Assembly: GCA_037976565.1 (NCBI GenBank)
Contig: CP137681.1
Location: 29,698,127 to 29,762,126 of the forward strand
DNA: 64,000 bases
Reading direction: 5' to 3'
Source of the DNA: Mesocentrotus franciscanus
Lineage: Eukaryota; Echinodermata; Echinoidea; Camarodonta; Strongylocentrotidae
Part shown: positions 11,601-21,810 of the stretch, piece by piece
Numbering within the stretch: position 1 is the stretch's first letter
Layout: the number at the start of each line of letters is the position of its first letter
The notes under the pieces: model-generated
Seen by the model: the letters and a program-made list of their open reading frames with translations, nothing else
The model's database searches: none
What the model was told of the DNA's origin: nothing
Position numbers and translations under genes: made by a program

Positions 11601-14600
11601 AAGAACCGAGTCCATATACCCTAAATCAATACAATGTATAACAAAGAAATATCCTAAATCTGCGAGAGAATTAAAGATAGCGTGCATATTCAGTACGAAC
11701 TTTTGCGCAACCTTTATAGAACATTTCAACATAATCTGCACTTTAAACAAAAACAAAACAAAAAAATACAATACAAAGACACATAGGAATAGCAATAATG
11801 GGCAAACTTTGTCTTCACCGTTTTCTCGAGGAAAATTATACAGCAGAGTTTGATGTATGTTTAAATTTTCATATCAATTCCAATGATTAAAGAAAACAAT
11901 TTTATATGAAGCTAGACTGGGTCTTTACAAGATTGATTTAAAGATAAAGTTGAGTTCTGGTCATGCGATTACATTGTGAAAGAAACGTTGTGGAATCGCT
12001 CAGAAAAGGCTGATCATCTAGGATATAAGTATTGGTGTGTACTGAAAGGTTCTGGAATCATAAAAATGAAAGAATTTGGCCCAGTCTTGGTAAAGTTACA
12101 AGCACTGTACACAAAAAGATGTATATGGGACTACACGAAAATGTGGCATAGAAATCCGTCCCGATTTTAACGATGTTACATGCCATATTTAGAATATTAA
12201 GGCATTTGAAGAGCCATGCTTTTCAGGGAACATTTTTTTATCTGATGTTCTTCCACACTTGCATAATACAACGTTTCTTTCACAATGTTGCTGCCTTCAC
12301 GTATGGCGACCCTGTTACGACATTTGTCAACTAAAGCAACAATTTGAAGTCTATTATCGCGATATTATCGCCAGTACATCTCTAGCCCTATATCATCAGA
12401 AGAGTCTCCTACGCAGTTCCTGGAAGCACGTGTCCTTTTCAGGACAAGCCATCAAGATGATGGCTGACACCTCGACCTGCGTACTCCAACTCAACGCTGA
12501 AGGCCTTACCTGCTCAAAGCGAGATCTGATTCCTCATATTGCAAAGGAAAATTGTGTTAATGTTATCTGCCTCCAAGAAACACACTGTGAGACAGAAGAA
12601 CAGCTTCACATCGAAGGATTTGATCTGATCAGCTTCATACCACACAAGAAGCATGGGATTGCATCCTACGTCAAACAAGGCATGAAAGCATTCTCCACTG
12701 GGCGATCTCCTGTGAACTCAGCTCTACAATGGAGCACCTTTGAAGCTATGGGAACCCACTTCTGCAATTTGTACAAGCCACCACCTGTAGATGCTGAAAT
12801 CATGCTCTTCCCAAAGATGTCCCGGAACTCCTTTGTCTGCGGAGATTTCAACAGTCGCAACACTGCTTGGGGATACCCTAACACCAACAAGAATGGAAAG
12901 CTCATTTTTGAATGGCTCGAATCCCAGGAGCTTGTGATACTGTATGACAGCAAGGACAACCCCACATTCTACTCAGGGAGCCACAAATCATGGACTTGCC
13001 CCGACCTGTCACTGGTTTCATCCAACATCAGACACACCTGCTCAAGAACTGTCCTTCCAAAGTTCCCAAGGTCTGGCCACTGTCCAATCATCATCTCAAG
13101 CGACATCAAGCTTCAACTCTCCAACCTACCTAAGAAGAGATGGAATTTCAGAAAAGCTGACTGGCCCAAGTTCCATGAACTCACAAACAAGCTAACATCT
13201 CGACTGCCAGACCCCTCCACCAGCAATGTGAATGAATCCTATTCTGCTTTCTGCTCCATGTTACATCAGGCGGCAAAACTCTCCATCCCCAGGGGCAGAA
13301 GACACCCATATATTCCATGCTGGGACGAAGAATGCGACCGTCTGTATGAATCCTACACTAAGTCCAAGACCATTGAAGAAAGAGAAGCTGTAGGGAACGA
13401 CCTGCTGATATTACTAGGAGAAAAGAGGAAGATTAGATGGGAAGAAGAAGTCTCTGAGATCAACTTTACCCACTCTAGTCGCAAGGCCTGGACTACCATC
13501 AACAAACTCACTGGCCGTAGCAGTGCTCCAAAACAGTGTCCTGTTACTGCAAACTCAATCGCTTCAGTCCTAGTTAACAATGGAAAGTGGCAAGATAAAA
13601 CCACTGAGGCCAAAATCCACTCTCGCTCAGTGAACTCTGAGATTAAGAACCTCCTCAAGTCCACTCCAGAGTCAACCTCCATGTCTGAAGCCTTCACCTT
13701 GGATGAGGTTGAAACTGCACTGAAATCAATAAAGTCCGGCAAAGCACCAGGCAATGATAACATCCACACAGAGTTCCTCAAGAACATGAGTCACAAAGCT
13801 ACTTCCTGGCTACAAGCCTTTCTCTCTACCTGCATGACAACATCCACTATTCCATCGAAATGGAAGACCGCTAAAATTATTGCCATCGTGAAGCCCATGA
13901 AGCCTGCAGACGAGCCCAAGAGCTATCGTCCAATCAGCCTGCTATCTCACATCTACAAGCTACTTGAAAGGCTGCTACTTGCCAAAATCGTCGACACTGT
14001 CGAAGAGAAGCTACCTACTACACAGGCAGGTTTTAGGAAAGGTAAATCAACCACCGACCAAGTGGTCCGGCTTGTAAACGACATAGAGACGGCCTTCCAG
14101 AAGAAGCAGAAGTTTGGCGCAGTTCTTGTCGACCTTACTGCGGCATTTGACACAGTATGGCACCGTGGCTTATACCTCAAGACCCTGCAGACCATTCCAG
14201 ATGTAAGAATTGTCAAATTTATCATGCTGCTTGTACAAGACCGCTCATTTGTTCTTGAAACATCAAACGGCGAATGCAGTAGGAAGAGGAGACTCCGCAA
14301 TGGTGTGCCGCAAGGCTCTGTCCTCGCTCCGATCTATGTCTCTGATATGCCCAAGGGCGAATGCATGCAGTATTCCTACGCAGACGACACCGCACTGGGG
14401 TTCGCCAACCACTCCTTCGAGGCAATCAAAACATCACTGGAGAAGGACCTGAGCATGCTAGCTGAGTTCTTCAACAGATGGCATCTCAAGATGAGCATAC
14501 CGAAGACTGTATCCTCCGTCTTCCATCTGGCAAACCGATGCGCCAACCGAGAGCTGAATATCTCACTGAATGGGTCCAGACTGAATTTTGACCCCACACC

Positions 14601-17140
14601 AAAGTACCTAGGTGTCATTCTTGATCGAAGCCTCACCTTCCACGAGCATGCCAAAACCACAGCTCAAAAGACCCAAGCCAGAGTGTCTCTCCTAAAGAAG
14701 CTTGCAGGGACCGGATGGGGAGCTGATTTCACCACCCTTCGCACCTCCACTCTAGCTCTTGCCTTCTCAACTGCCGAGTATGCCGCACCTGCATGGAGCC
14801 ACAGCACCCATGTACACAAGGTTGATGTTGTCCTCAATGATGCTATGAGACTAATCAGCGGAACACTCACTGCAACACCTGTCAGCAACCTGCCAATACT
14901 GTCTGGCATACCACCAGCTCAGCTCAGACGAGATGCGCAGTACACTATGCTTGCCCAAAAGCATGACAGAGACAAATGCCTTGTTCCTGCCCCTCTGCCT
15001 TTGAAGGACAGCGTCTCCTAGAAGACACTTTGCAACACAGGCTGCTGAGCTGCCGCTTGAGAAGCCCCTCCACCTTACCCACCTGGATAGCAAAACGCTG
15101 GTCAGACCAGTGGAATTCGTCTACTACCAACTTGAAGGAGTTCATCCCAGAGCCCTGTGCAAAACCAAGTGGCAGCGACCTCTCAAGAAAAGCCTGGGTC
15201 AACCTCAACCGTATCAGAACTGGAGTTGGTCGTACACAATACTTCCTGCATAAAATTGGAGCTGATCCATCGCCAAACTGTGCCTGTGGAGAGATCCAAA
15301 CTATGGATCATGTCATCGATGCTTGTCCTATCTACAAATCCCCTCACGGTGCTCCTGGACTTCGAGAGCTCGATGATGAGACAATCAGCTGGCTAAATAA
15401 GGATCTTCCTATTTAAATGATGTACTCCTTGATATTCTTCGTACGAACGAACGAACGATAATACAATGATAACACTCACAAGTTATTGTTCACCTCTTCC
15501 CAGAACTCAACCTTCTCTTTAATGTGTGAGAGCAAAGCGACCGAGATAAAAATAGACCCTTTTCCCTCATTTTCATTTTCTTTCCCTCTTTTTTTCCTTC
15601 TCTTTATGACATTTTTCGTGAAGAGGTCGAGCTTCCTTTCATGTGTTGATGGATGGGAGGAGTACTTACCCACTGAGGCCTATGCAGCTACCACGCTGCT
15701 ATTGGTGACGAAACGTGAAGTATAGATATGGATTGAAAAATTATTTGTAAACGAAATAATTAATTTTAAACTAAAGTTGGATTGACTAAAAATAAACTTG
15801 TAAAAAAAAAGAGAGAATGGCAAAGTGATAAAAATGGACGACTTTTAAGTTGTATAAACCAAGAAATCTAAAGAATAAAACTTACTTCCATGAAAAACAC
15901 ATCATTTTCTTTGGCCGTCTTCAAGACATCGCGAGCTTCTCGTAGAGTGAGCGCCAGCGGTTTTTCACATAATACGTTTTTCTTGTGGTTGAGAAACAGC
16001 TTGCTCAGTCGAACATGTTCCGTGTTAATGGCTCCGATGTAGACTACGTCTGCCAAAAGAACATGTTCGTTTGATGGTAATAAAATGTGTGTACAATTTT
16101 TCTTGCACATAACATTCTGGTATGACCGAATGGACTTATAGCCTGAATTGATTTATCCCTCTCTTCAACTTTGAATCGCACATTATTCTAAAATTTTCTA
16201 AATCCACAAAATTATTAAAAGTGTCTTTCACGTAATTCATCAATGCTGCTTTGACATGTTTAAGCGTTTCTTGCTATCATGAATTAATGAAACTTAAATG
16301 AATTTCACATCAATATTGTATTTTCCAAATCCACAGAAAAATCATAACCATGGGAAATATACACAAACAAACAAAATGAAGGATGGATAATTATATTCCC
16401 ATATTGATTACTCTGTAGTCTCTACATGACACTTAGATGAGTGTAAATACCCTCTCTGATGATTTATCTTCGTCGTGGAGTGGTAGTCCACAGTGGAATC
16501 CATTCTTAAAAGAGTAATTCAAACCTTTTTTTTTTTGGAGGGGGGAACCAAACTTTGTGTCTCTCTCACGCACACAAGTACACCCACATTCATCATCTGT
16601 CTCTAATGCACGTACCATCCACTCATTCATCCGCAGTGGCGTAGCATGAGAGGGCACTAGCATCTTGGGGGGGCGATCTTACTCGGAAAATTAAATTTTA
16701 AACAAGGCCAATAACTGTATGGGGGAGAATGCGGGAAGTGTACCATTGTCTTATGTTCTCATCCTTTCCATCATGTCTTTTCCTTTCTCTATTTTTTTCT
16801 CCCCCTTTTCTGTTTGTTTTTCTTCGTCATTCGATAGGGGTTGGGGGTTGGGGGTGGGCAGGTGCCCTCCTTTCCTCTTTAGCTACGTCACTGCTCATAA
16901 CGGTTGAGATTAATCACAAGTAGGTCTTTACTCACCTACATTTGGATCCTGAGCAAGCTTTTCATAGCTACCATATGCGGTGGGAATCGTGAATTTGGTC
17001 GCAAACTTCTGCGATCTCTCCAACGAACGAGCTGCGATGGCGACCACGAGATGGTTGTCCGAATGGCCTTGTAAGCTGGAGACGAAGTCAGTCGAGATGA
17101 TACCAGCCGTACAGATCCCCCATCGCAATGGCGAGGTCAT
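8607..17140 (-). CDS. DHDH: Dihydrodiol dehydrogenase-like oxidoreductase, copy B (complete, 350 aa)
   Basis: Complete Gfo/Idh/MocA-family dihydrodiol dehydrogenase. Exons on the minus strand: 17140-16936, 16049-15886, 11620-11485, 10436-10323, 9818-9694, 9345-9168 and 8737-8607. All junctions are GT-AG and the total is 1053 nt, close to the roughly 334 aa usual for the family. The N-terminal Rossmann fold starts LRWGICTAGIISTDF. LCEKPLALT carries Lys98 and ALYDVGIY carries Asp177 and Tyr181; these match Lys97, Asp176 and Tyr180 of the mammalian enzyme, where the Lys and Tyr are catalytic. GIWTRFFP is intact, and a C-terminal helix ends in TAA at 8609-8607. Family role: NADP-dependent oxidation of trans-dihydrodiols and pentoses in the cytosol. 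It lies upstream of copy A on the same strand with identical exon phases, so the pair arose by tandem duplication. Intron 2 (4.3 kb) contains an antisense LINE. Confidence 0.93.
8845..8886. repeat. (CA)n microsatellite
   Basis: CA/CG-rich dinucleotide run in the last intron of DHDH copy B. A second short CA run is at 9110-9133. Confidence 0.9.
9549..9640. repeat. (ATC)n/(ATT)n microsatellite
   Basis: Trinucleotide run of TCA changing to TTA in intron 5 of DHDH copy B. Confidence 0.9.
10860..11042. mobile_element. MITE, copy 1 of a two-copy family
   Basis: TIRs begin TTGAAGCCCCACTGCACTA on the left and, read inverted, TTAAAGCCCCTCTGCACTA on the right. The body (TTGTAGCTACTCGCTCCCTC, CATGATCCTCTTTTTCTTAT, GATGAGATAACCACCTGTCA) recurs at 32868-33125. 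It lies in intron 3 of DHDH copy B. Confidence 0.75.
11136..11310 (-). mobile_element. LINE 3' end with (TTGAA)n tail
   Basis: On the minus strand an A-rich segment ends in tandem TTGAA units (11136-11160). This is the layout of 5'-truncated CR1/L2-type LINE ends. No coding part remains. Confidence 0.45.
11971..12288. repeat. Short element bounded by a 21-bp perfect inverted repeat
   Basis: 11971-11991 and 12268-12288 are perfect inverted complements (core CATTGTGAAAGAAACGTTG). Similarity continues weakly inward (TGTGGAA...TCAGA on both arms). No coding content is recognised. It directly abuts the 5' side of the LINE and could be a small DNA element or part of the LINE 5' region. Confidence 0.5.
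12457..15021 (+). CDS. LINE ORF2: AP endonuclease and reverse transcriptase
   Basis: Drives target-primed reverse transcription of its own RNA. The open frame runs from 12259; the ATG at 12457 (MMADTST) is preferred because the endonuclease domain begins right after it (VLQLNAEGLTCSKRDLI). Endonuclease motifs: VICLQETH, FVCGDFNSRNTAWG, RSGHCPII. RT motifs: KSGKAPGNDNIHTEF, SYRPISLLSHIYKLLERLLL, LVDLTAAFDTVWH, GVPQGSVLAP and YADD (about 14380). The segment between VLAPI and YVSDMP is about four residues shorter than in relatives (usually an LFN-type motif), suggesting a small in-frame deletion in RT block B-C. The frame breaks near 15000 and ends KDSVS-stop, while homology continues in another frame. 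Probably an inactive recent copy. Confidence 0.85.
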   Translation: MMADTSTCVLQLNAEGLTCSKRDLIPHIAKENCVNVICLQETHCETEEQLHIEGFDLISFIPHKKHGIASYVKQGMKAFSTGRSPVNSALQWSTFEAMGTHFCNLYKPPPVDAEIMLFPKMSRNSFVCGDFNSRNTAWGYPNTNKNGKLIFEWLESQELVILYDSKDNPTFYSGSHKSWTCPDLSLVSSNIRHTCSRTVLPKFPRSGHCPIIISSDIKLQLSNLPKKRWNFRKADWPKFHELTNKLTSRLPDPSTSNVNESYSAFCSMLHQAAKLSIPRGRRHPYIPCWDEECDRLYESYTKSKTIEEREAVGNDLLILLGEKRKIRWEEEVSEINFTHSSRKAWTTINKLTGRSSAPKQCPVTANSIASVLVNNGKWQDKTTEAKIHSRSVNSEIKNLLKSTPESTSMSEAFTLDEVETALKSIKSGKAPGNDNIHTEFLKNMSHKATSWLQAFLSTCMTTSTIPSKWKTAKIIAIVKPMKPADEPKSYRPISLLSHIYKLLERLLLAKIVDTVEEKLPTTQAGFRKGKSTTDQVVRLVNDIETAFQKKQKFGAVLVDLTAAFDTVWHRGLYLKTLQTIPDVRIVKFIMLLVQDRSFVLETSNGECSRKRRLRNGVPQGSVLAPIYVSDMPKGECMQYSYADDTALGFANHSFEAIKTSLEKDLSMLAEFFNRWHLKMSIPKTVSSVFHLANRCANRELNISLNGSRLNFDPTPKYLGVILDRSLTFHEHAKTTAQKTQARVSLLKKLAGTGWGADFTTLRTSTLALAFSTAEYAAPAWSHSTHVHKVDVVLNDAMRLISGTLTATPVSNLPILSGIPPAQLRRDAQYTMLAQKHDRDKCLVPAPLPLKDSVS
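14976..15416 (+). pseudogene. LINE ORF2 C-terminal part, separated by a frameshift
   Basis: Continues the RT protein in a different frame (EDTLQHRLLS, then KAWVNLNRIRTGVGRTQYFL). It carries the C-terminal knuckle CxCGE...H...C (CACGEIQ, DHVIDACPIY) usual at the end of Jockey/CR1 ORF2 proteins, and ends at TAA 15414-15416. A single-base loss around 15000 explains the split. Confidence 0.8.
16633..16894. mobile_element. MITE with CAGTGGCGTAGC termini (hAT-like)
   Basis: Ends GCAGTGGCGTAGC (16633-16645) and GCTACGTCACTGC (16882-16894) are inverted with one mismatch. CAGTG/CACTG ends suggest hAT. The flanking 8-mers match only partly, so the target-site duplication (TSD) is uncertain. It lies in intron 1 of DHDH copy B. 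Confidence 0.6.
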
Positions 17141-18345
17141 TGTGAAGATGATGTTAGGATGATAAATGGAATAGTTTACTTAAGTCATGTAAGCTATGTT
17201 CAGAATCCTTTTCTTGATTTGGACTCCTCAAAATTGATTACCTTGATCATCTCTTTCATGTACGTGTCTCAGACTCAAGTTATGTTGTCATTTCAAGCAA
17301 ATATGATTTTCTATCACAAGATATGGTGTATTGGTTTCAGTGTGATATCTTGTTATATTCCTAATGCATAAACCATATGCAGGCGGAACCCGGGGTACAC
17401 AAACATGTGACAGTTTAATGTTGACATTGGGAATAATAAAAGATGGCCTTTGCCCCTTTCTAGTCTTGTCTCCGGATTTTCTCTTTGTGTGTATAGGCAT
17501 GCTTAAGAGTTCTTCCATTTCTGTTGAACATACGTCGTCGGACTATGGATCACATGGTTCGCGGTTCGAGGCCCACCGCAGCGATCTATAATCTATATTT
17601 GCCACTCTCCACCTGATGACTAAGCCCACGCTACGCCACTGCTCAACCGCGTTAGAACAGAGAGATCTCCCATCCATCTCCATGCATGCATAGCACATAC
17701 AGGTGATCTATTATGTATTACATGCAGGACTTCTCAAAGTCCGGAGTGCAGGGCGTGTCAATCCAGACCGTCCGAGAGGCTGTTTTTTTTTTACCCTAAA
17801 AGGAGCGGGGCAGAAATCATCCAACCCTTATCTTTTGATATCAAATATATTTAATTTCGACAAAAGGGTACCAATGGTACCGGTAATGCAAATTGCGACC
17901 AAAATGAGCATTACCCCCATAATATACTGTACACAATGCAGAATTGTCACCTCTCGGATATGTGGATAGTTAATTAGTAATCATTCAAAAACCATTTGAG
18001 ACATAGATATGAAACTTCATTGACTTATTCGTTATGAGATACTCTATCAATATACCAAGGTAAGAATTTTTCGTTATTCCATGTCCCCCCTTCCCCTCGA
18101 CTGAGAGAGTACCAAAATAACCAGGCCTCTATATAGGGTTAAACTGTAACAATTCCCTTGGATCAGATATAGACCTAACATTTTAATAACAAGCCTCACT
18201 TTCTTCAGTATATAAGTGCCATTACTGTAAATTATAGGATTAGATTGTCATTTCTGAACATTTGCATCAATTCCTTCGTCTTCCAATCACTCCATTTGTG
18301 ACAATGTTTATTGGCTTAACGGTGCCACTTTTCCTTGCCACTTGA
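17141..18345. other. 5' flank of DHDH copy B; no gene recognised
   Basis: 1.2 kb without a supportable gene. At about 17550-17570 the sequence GCGGTTCGAGGCCC resembles a Pol III box B inside a possible tRNA-derived SINE remnant (about 17536-17660), but no box A or cloverleaf can be drawn. The copy B promoter should lie just right of 17140; no clear core element is seen. Confidence 0.5.
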
Positions 18346-18445
18346 TATGCATAATAATAATAATTATATAGAATATTTAGGAGCGCTAAAAACAATAAGT
18401 ACCATAGCGCTTACACATACAAATATATTAAGAGAGGACAACAAT

Positions 18446-19430
18446 TTAAAGTCTCACAGGAAGTAGAGCACATAGATCACTGGGGAAAAGGTAAATTTTG
18501 AGGGATCTTTTGAAGGTGGCAAGACAGGTAATTCCGCTTATGGAAAGGGGGATGTTGTTCCAAGTCTTTGATGCGGCTACTGCAAAACGTTTTTCAGCTG
18601 CTGAGAGTCTAGATTTGGGAATGATAAGTTTACATGTGTCGGTTGCTGAGCGAAGATTTCGAGATGGTGTATATATTTGGAGGGTGCCATTAAGATATTC
18701 AGGTGCCAAATGATTGAGTATTTTGAAAGCATAGAAACAGACTTTAAACAGAACACGATGATGTTCCTTAAGTAAGGGTAAAGTATGAGTTCTAGACCCA
18801 AAGCCAAAGATTAATCTAGCGGCACGATTCTGGACAGTTTCAAGTTTCCTTCTATATCTAGCACACAAAACAGTATAAAGACTATTGCAGTAATCCAACC
18901 TAGAAAGAATTAGAGCTCGGACAGCATGGTGACATGTCTTAAAATCAATGAATCTACGAATCCTCTATAAATTGCGGAGATGATAATTACAATTACGGAC
19001 TACGTGGTTTACGTGAGAGGACAATGTGAACATAGTATCAATGCATACACCAAGATCTGTAATTTTAGGGGAAAGAGGAATGAATTGACTATTAACATTT
19101 GATATGTATTGCAGATGGCGAGCAGAAGAACAAAAGGCCATGAATTCATTTTTTGTATTATTCAATTGGAGATAGACGACATCCAGGTGCTTATCTCTGC
19201 AATACATAGTGAGATTTGGTCAAGTGTTTCGTTAATGTTTTCCAGCGAGCGTGGATCAAAGGAAGTACACAACTGAATATCATCAGCATAGCAAATAAAC
19301 TGTAAACCATGCTTATTAAAAATTATTCTATTAATAATAATGTCAGATATGGGGTTGATGTATAGATTGAAAAGGATCGGTTCGAGAACTGACCCTTGAG
19401 ATACTCCAAAGTCAGCAACCCACGGGTCAG
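18446..19430 (-). pseudogene. LINE reverse transcriptase, C-terminal half
   Basis: Frames on the minus strand give [40 protein letters not shown], then MDYCNSLYTVLCARYRRKL, VQNRAARLIFGF and RFAVAASKTWNNIPL. These are the thumb and C-terminal region typical of CR1/L2 LINEs. The reading is split over two or more frames (breaks around 18900-18965 and 19205). Confidence 0.75.
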
Positions 19431-20590
19431 ATTTGTTTTTTTGTTTGTTTTGTTTTGTTGTGTTTTTGTGTTTTTAAACATCAAAACATTTATTTAAAAG
19501 GAACTAGAGCCAACGAAAACATTTCTGACAAAAGATGGGAACAAAATAAGCTTAACCAAGGTGTACTGGGCGTAGAACCGGGTGGTAACATTAGGCGGAT
19601 TCACTGGTCCAGAACGAATAGTTTTAACTTTGCTTGCGGCAAATAAAGATCCAAATGTCTTTCAATTCAAAGAAAAATTATCCAAAAGTAACTATAGAGT
19701 CAACAAAATAATTTTCAACATAGTATGGAGAACAATAAAAAGTTTTATAAGATAATGACGTGGATCCTAATCAAATGATTGGTTGAAAGCGTACACGTGA
19801 CCAGGCATTTATTTTGCCTAACGCGTAATTTGGATTATGACCGGTCATTATCCAATGGTAATTACCGGTCATTATCAAAATCATGTTATAAAACATCATT
19901 TTATAGAACAAATAAAAAAAATAATCTTATAAAACAAATAATACACATCATTTTGTTCGGGCATTTGTAAAATTACCCACACTCGGTACCTTCAAAACTT
20001 TGTTTAAAAATAATTATTTTGTTTTATTTCCATCATTCACAGGTGTTACAAATAAATATTTGATAAACATACAACAAAAAATGATAATCACATAGTATAA
20101 TTGAAGGTACATTACATACAACTCATATGAAGAGAAAAAATCAACATCATTATATTTTAGTGTATTTTAAAGTAATCACTTCAAAATTAACATATTGAAT
20201 ATACATGAGAAAATAAACACCTTTAGCATCAAACACCCATGAATTGGAAACTATGGCTATGTAAAAGACAGACAAAAAAGTACAAACACAAACAAAACAG
20301 AACAAAAGAAAAGAAAGACTTTGTGGCGTCCAATAAACATGTTATGATACTCTCATTTTCCTTCCTTCTTCCTTATTGAAAAACTTTATGAATTTAATAT
20401 CGAAGCTTAAAAAAGACTATATTATAAATGTTCCCACTTTCGATGATGGGTTCCTATATTATGATCTATTGCCATTTTGTGTTCTTGACCTTTACTTTCT
20501 AAAAGCATCTTTTTTTATTTCTGTCGTAGAGGGTGCTATTTTCTTTTCCCGACTGCGATAAATCAGATAGTTCCCTAGCTATGTTTACCC
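19431..20590. other. Unidentified insert splitting the LINE reverse transcriptase
   Basis: RT homology stops after YLTGWS (about 20590) and resumes at [10 protein letters not shown] (about 19430), so these 1.16 kb are an insertion or replacement. It is AT-rich, with ACCGGTCATTATC occurring twice (about 19838 and 19863). There is no convincing ORF and no clear TIRs. Confidence 0.5.
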
Positions 20591-20863
20591 TATAGCTGAC
20601 CAACCAGTTAGATAGGACTTCATCCATTCAAGATCTAGACCAGATATAATATTATGAAAACGGAACTCTAAACGATTAAGTAATATAACATGATCGACCG
20701 TATCAAAAGCTGCACTAAGGTCTAATAAGACTAAAAAAACTCACCTCTGTTGATCAAAAAAAATGATAGAACGTCATGTAGCTTCAAAAGGGCTGTTTCA
20801 GTGCTGAAATTGGACCTGTTTTCTGATTGTGTTGGATCATATAAGTAAGTTGTTATCGTTTAA

Positions 20864-21426
20864 AGGAATAGTTGAGTTTTGTTGCAGAGGGCGCTACACA
20901 AAATATTTTTTTGGTGAGGTCATGAAAAACTGAGAGCTAAATTTGAAAGAATATACAATTTAAATGACAAAATCATCTTTTTTTGATCAAAATCGGTTCA
21001 GAGACGGCTGAAATATCCACAAATATAACCGTTTCTAATATTAATTTGTGGTGCCCCACAAATATTCGGTAATTTTGAACCAGCCGTTGAAAAACGAGAT
21101 AGCGCCTCATGCGTTTCATTCCAGCCAATGCCAAGATTGGCTTTTTGTTGGCTTTTTCATGTTGGTTATAATACGCACAACCAGCCGGCCCGTGTATTGT
21201 TATTATTAATTAATTAATTAATTAACGGTCACCGTATTTTTTTGAAAGTGGAGCTGAATTGGTATGATCGTATTCAATCTAAATTCTCACATTTTGGGGT
21301 CTAAAATTACCTGCATGGCAATTTAAGGTTCTAAAAGGGCGCTAGAAATGTCATAAATAAGAATAAGAGCAATAACCATGCACTTTGAAGGCATTTGCGG
21401 TCTTAAACAAGAACTCAACTATCCCT
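20864..21426. mobile_element. TTAA-flanked MITE (piggyBac-like target), 563 bp
   Basis: Flanked by TTAA at 20860-20863 and 21427-21430. Ends are AGGAATAGTTGAGTTTTGTT and, inverted, AGGGATAGTTGAGTTCTTGT. The related LINE copy at about 21900-21920 has the uninterrupted ATCGTTTAAGTGGTCTGT, which serves as a paralogous empty site and fixes both borders. Confidence 0.85.
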
Positions 21427-21477
21427 TTAAGTGCATGGTCTGTGGGTTGAATAGCTACTACCTTTTCTATCAGTTTG

Positions 21478-21808
21478 GCAATATGGCAATAACCCCTGAT
21501 ATGTACTACATGTATTTCATTATGTACTCGCGTACAAAGCGTGTTGAGTGGAGTGTCTTTTACAGAACGCTATTTAGCGGGGAATCCCCGAATCCCAACT
21601 GATACGTCGTTTTAAACTTCGGTACATAAAAACACTCACTTACATTCACTGCCACATATTGTATGCACTGAAAAAGGAGCGGATATCAAGTTTGGTAATT
21701 AGTGAGTGATTGTGTATTGATATTATTATTATTGAAATTATTTCTCTTAATTTCCACTGTTTCACTGATGCTCTTGTCTTGTAAATTGATAAGTTTCAGT
21801 TGGGTTGA
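21478..21808. repeat. Interspersed repeat R, copy 1 (uninterrupted)
   Basis: Matches 22663-22911 joined to 24969-25058 over its length: GCGTGTTGAGTGGAGTGTCT, TAGCGGGGAATCCCCGAATC, CATATTGTATGCACTGAA, and TTATTTCTCTTAATTT...GTTGGGTTGA. It is non-coding and of unknown class. It is inserted in LINE sequence and flanked by about 150 bp of LINE present on both sides. Confidence 0.75.
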
Positions 21809-21810
21809 TC

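Larger units (their letters stand above)
12290..15465 (+). mobile_element. Nearly full-length Jockey/CR1-type LINE, antisense in DHDH copy B intron 2
   Basis: A non-LTR retrotransposon with one long ORF (endonuclease, reverse transcriptase, C-terminal zinc-knuckle region) ending in a short ACGA/CGAA microsatellite (15440-15456), typical of this superfamily's 3' end. GC content is visibly above the flanks. It sits between exons 2 and 3 of DHDH copy B in the opposite orientation, so the gene stays spliceable. The 5' border is uncertain. Confidence 0.85.
18348..21475 (-). mobile_element. L2/CR1-like LINE, 3' half, interrupted twice
   Basis: On the minus strand, RT pieces run in order from right to left: TALLKLHDVLSF and [15 protein letters not shown] (20640-20810), then [18 protein letters not shown] (near 19400), YADD (19290-19279), and a C-terminal domain down to 18446. 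The 3' end near 18350-18400 has TAAGCGCTATGG-type sequence and an (ATA)n tail. Interruptions: an unidentified 1.16-kb insert (19431-20590) and a TTAA-flanked MITE (20864-21426). Confidence 0.75.

Noticed and set aside
12666..15208. Minus-strand frames of 67-144 codons
   Set aside because: Antisense shadows of the LINE ORF2.
17536..17660. A tRNA gene at GGTTCGAGGCC
   Set aside because: Only a box B-like motif is present. No cloverleaf, anticodon arm or box A can be drawn, so at most a SINE remnant.
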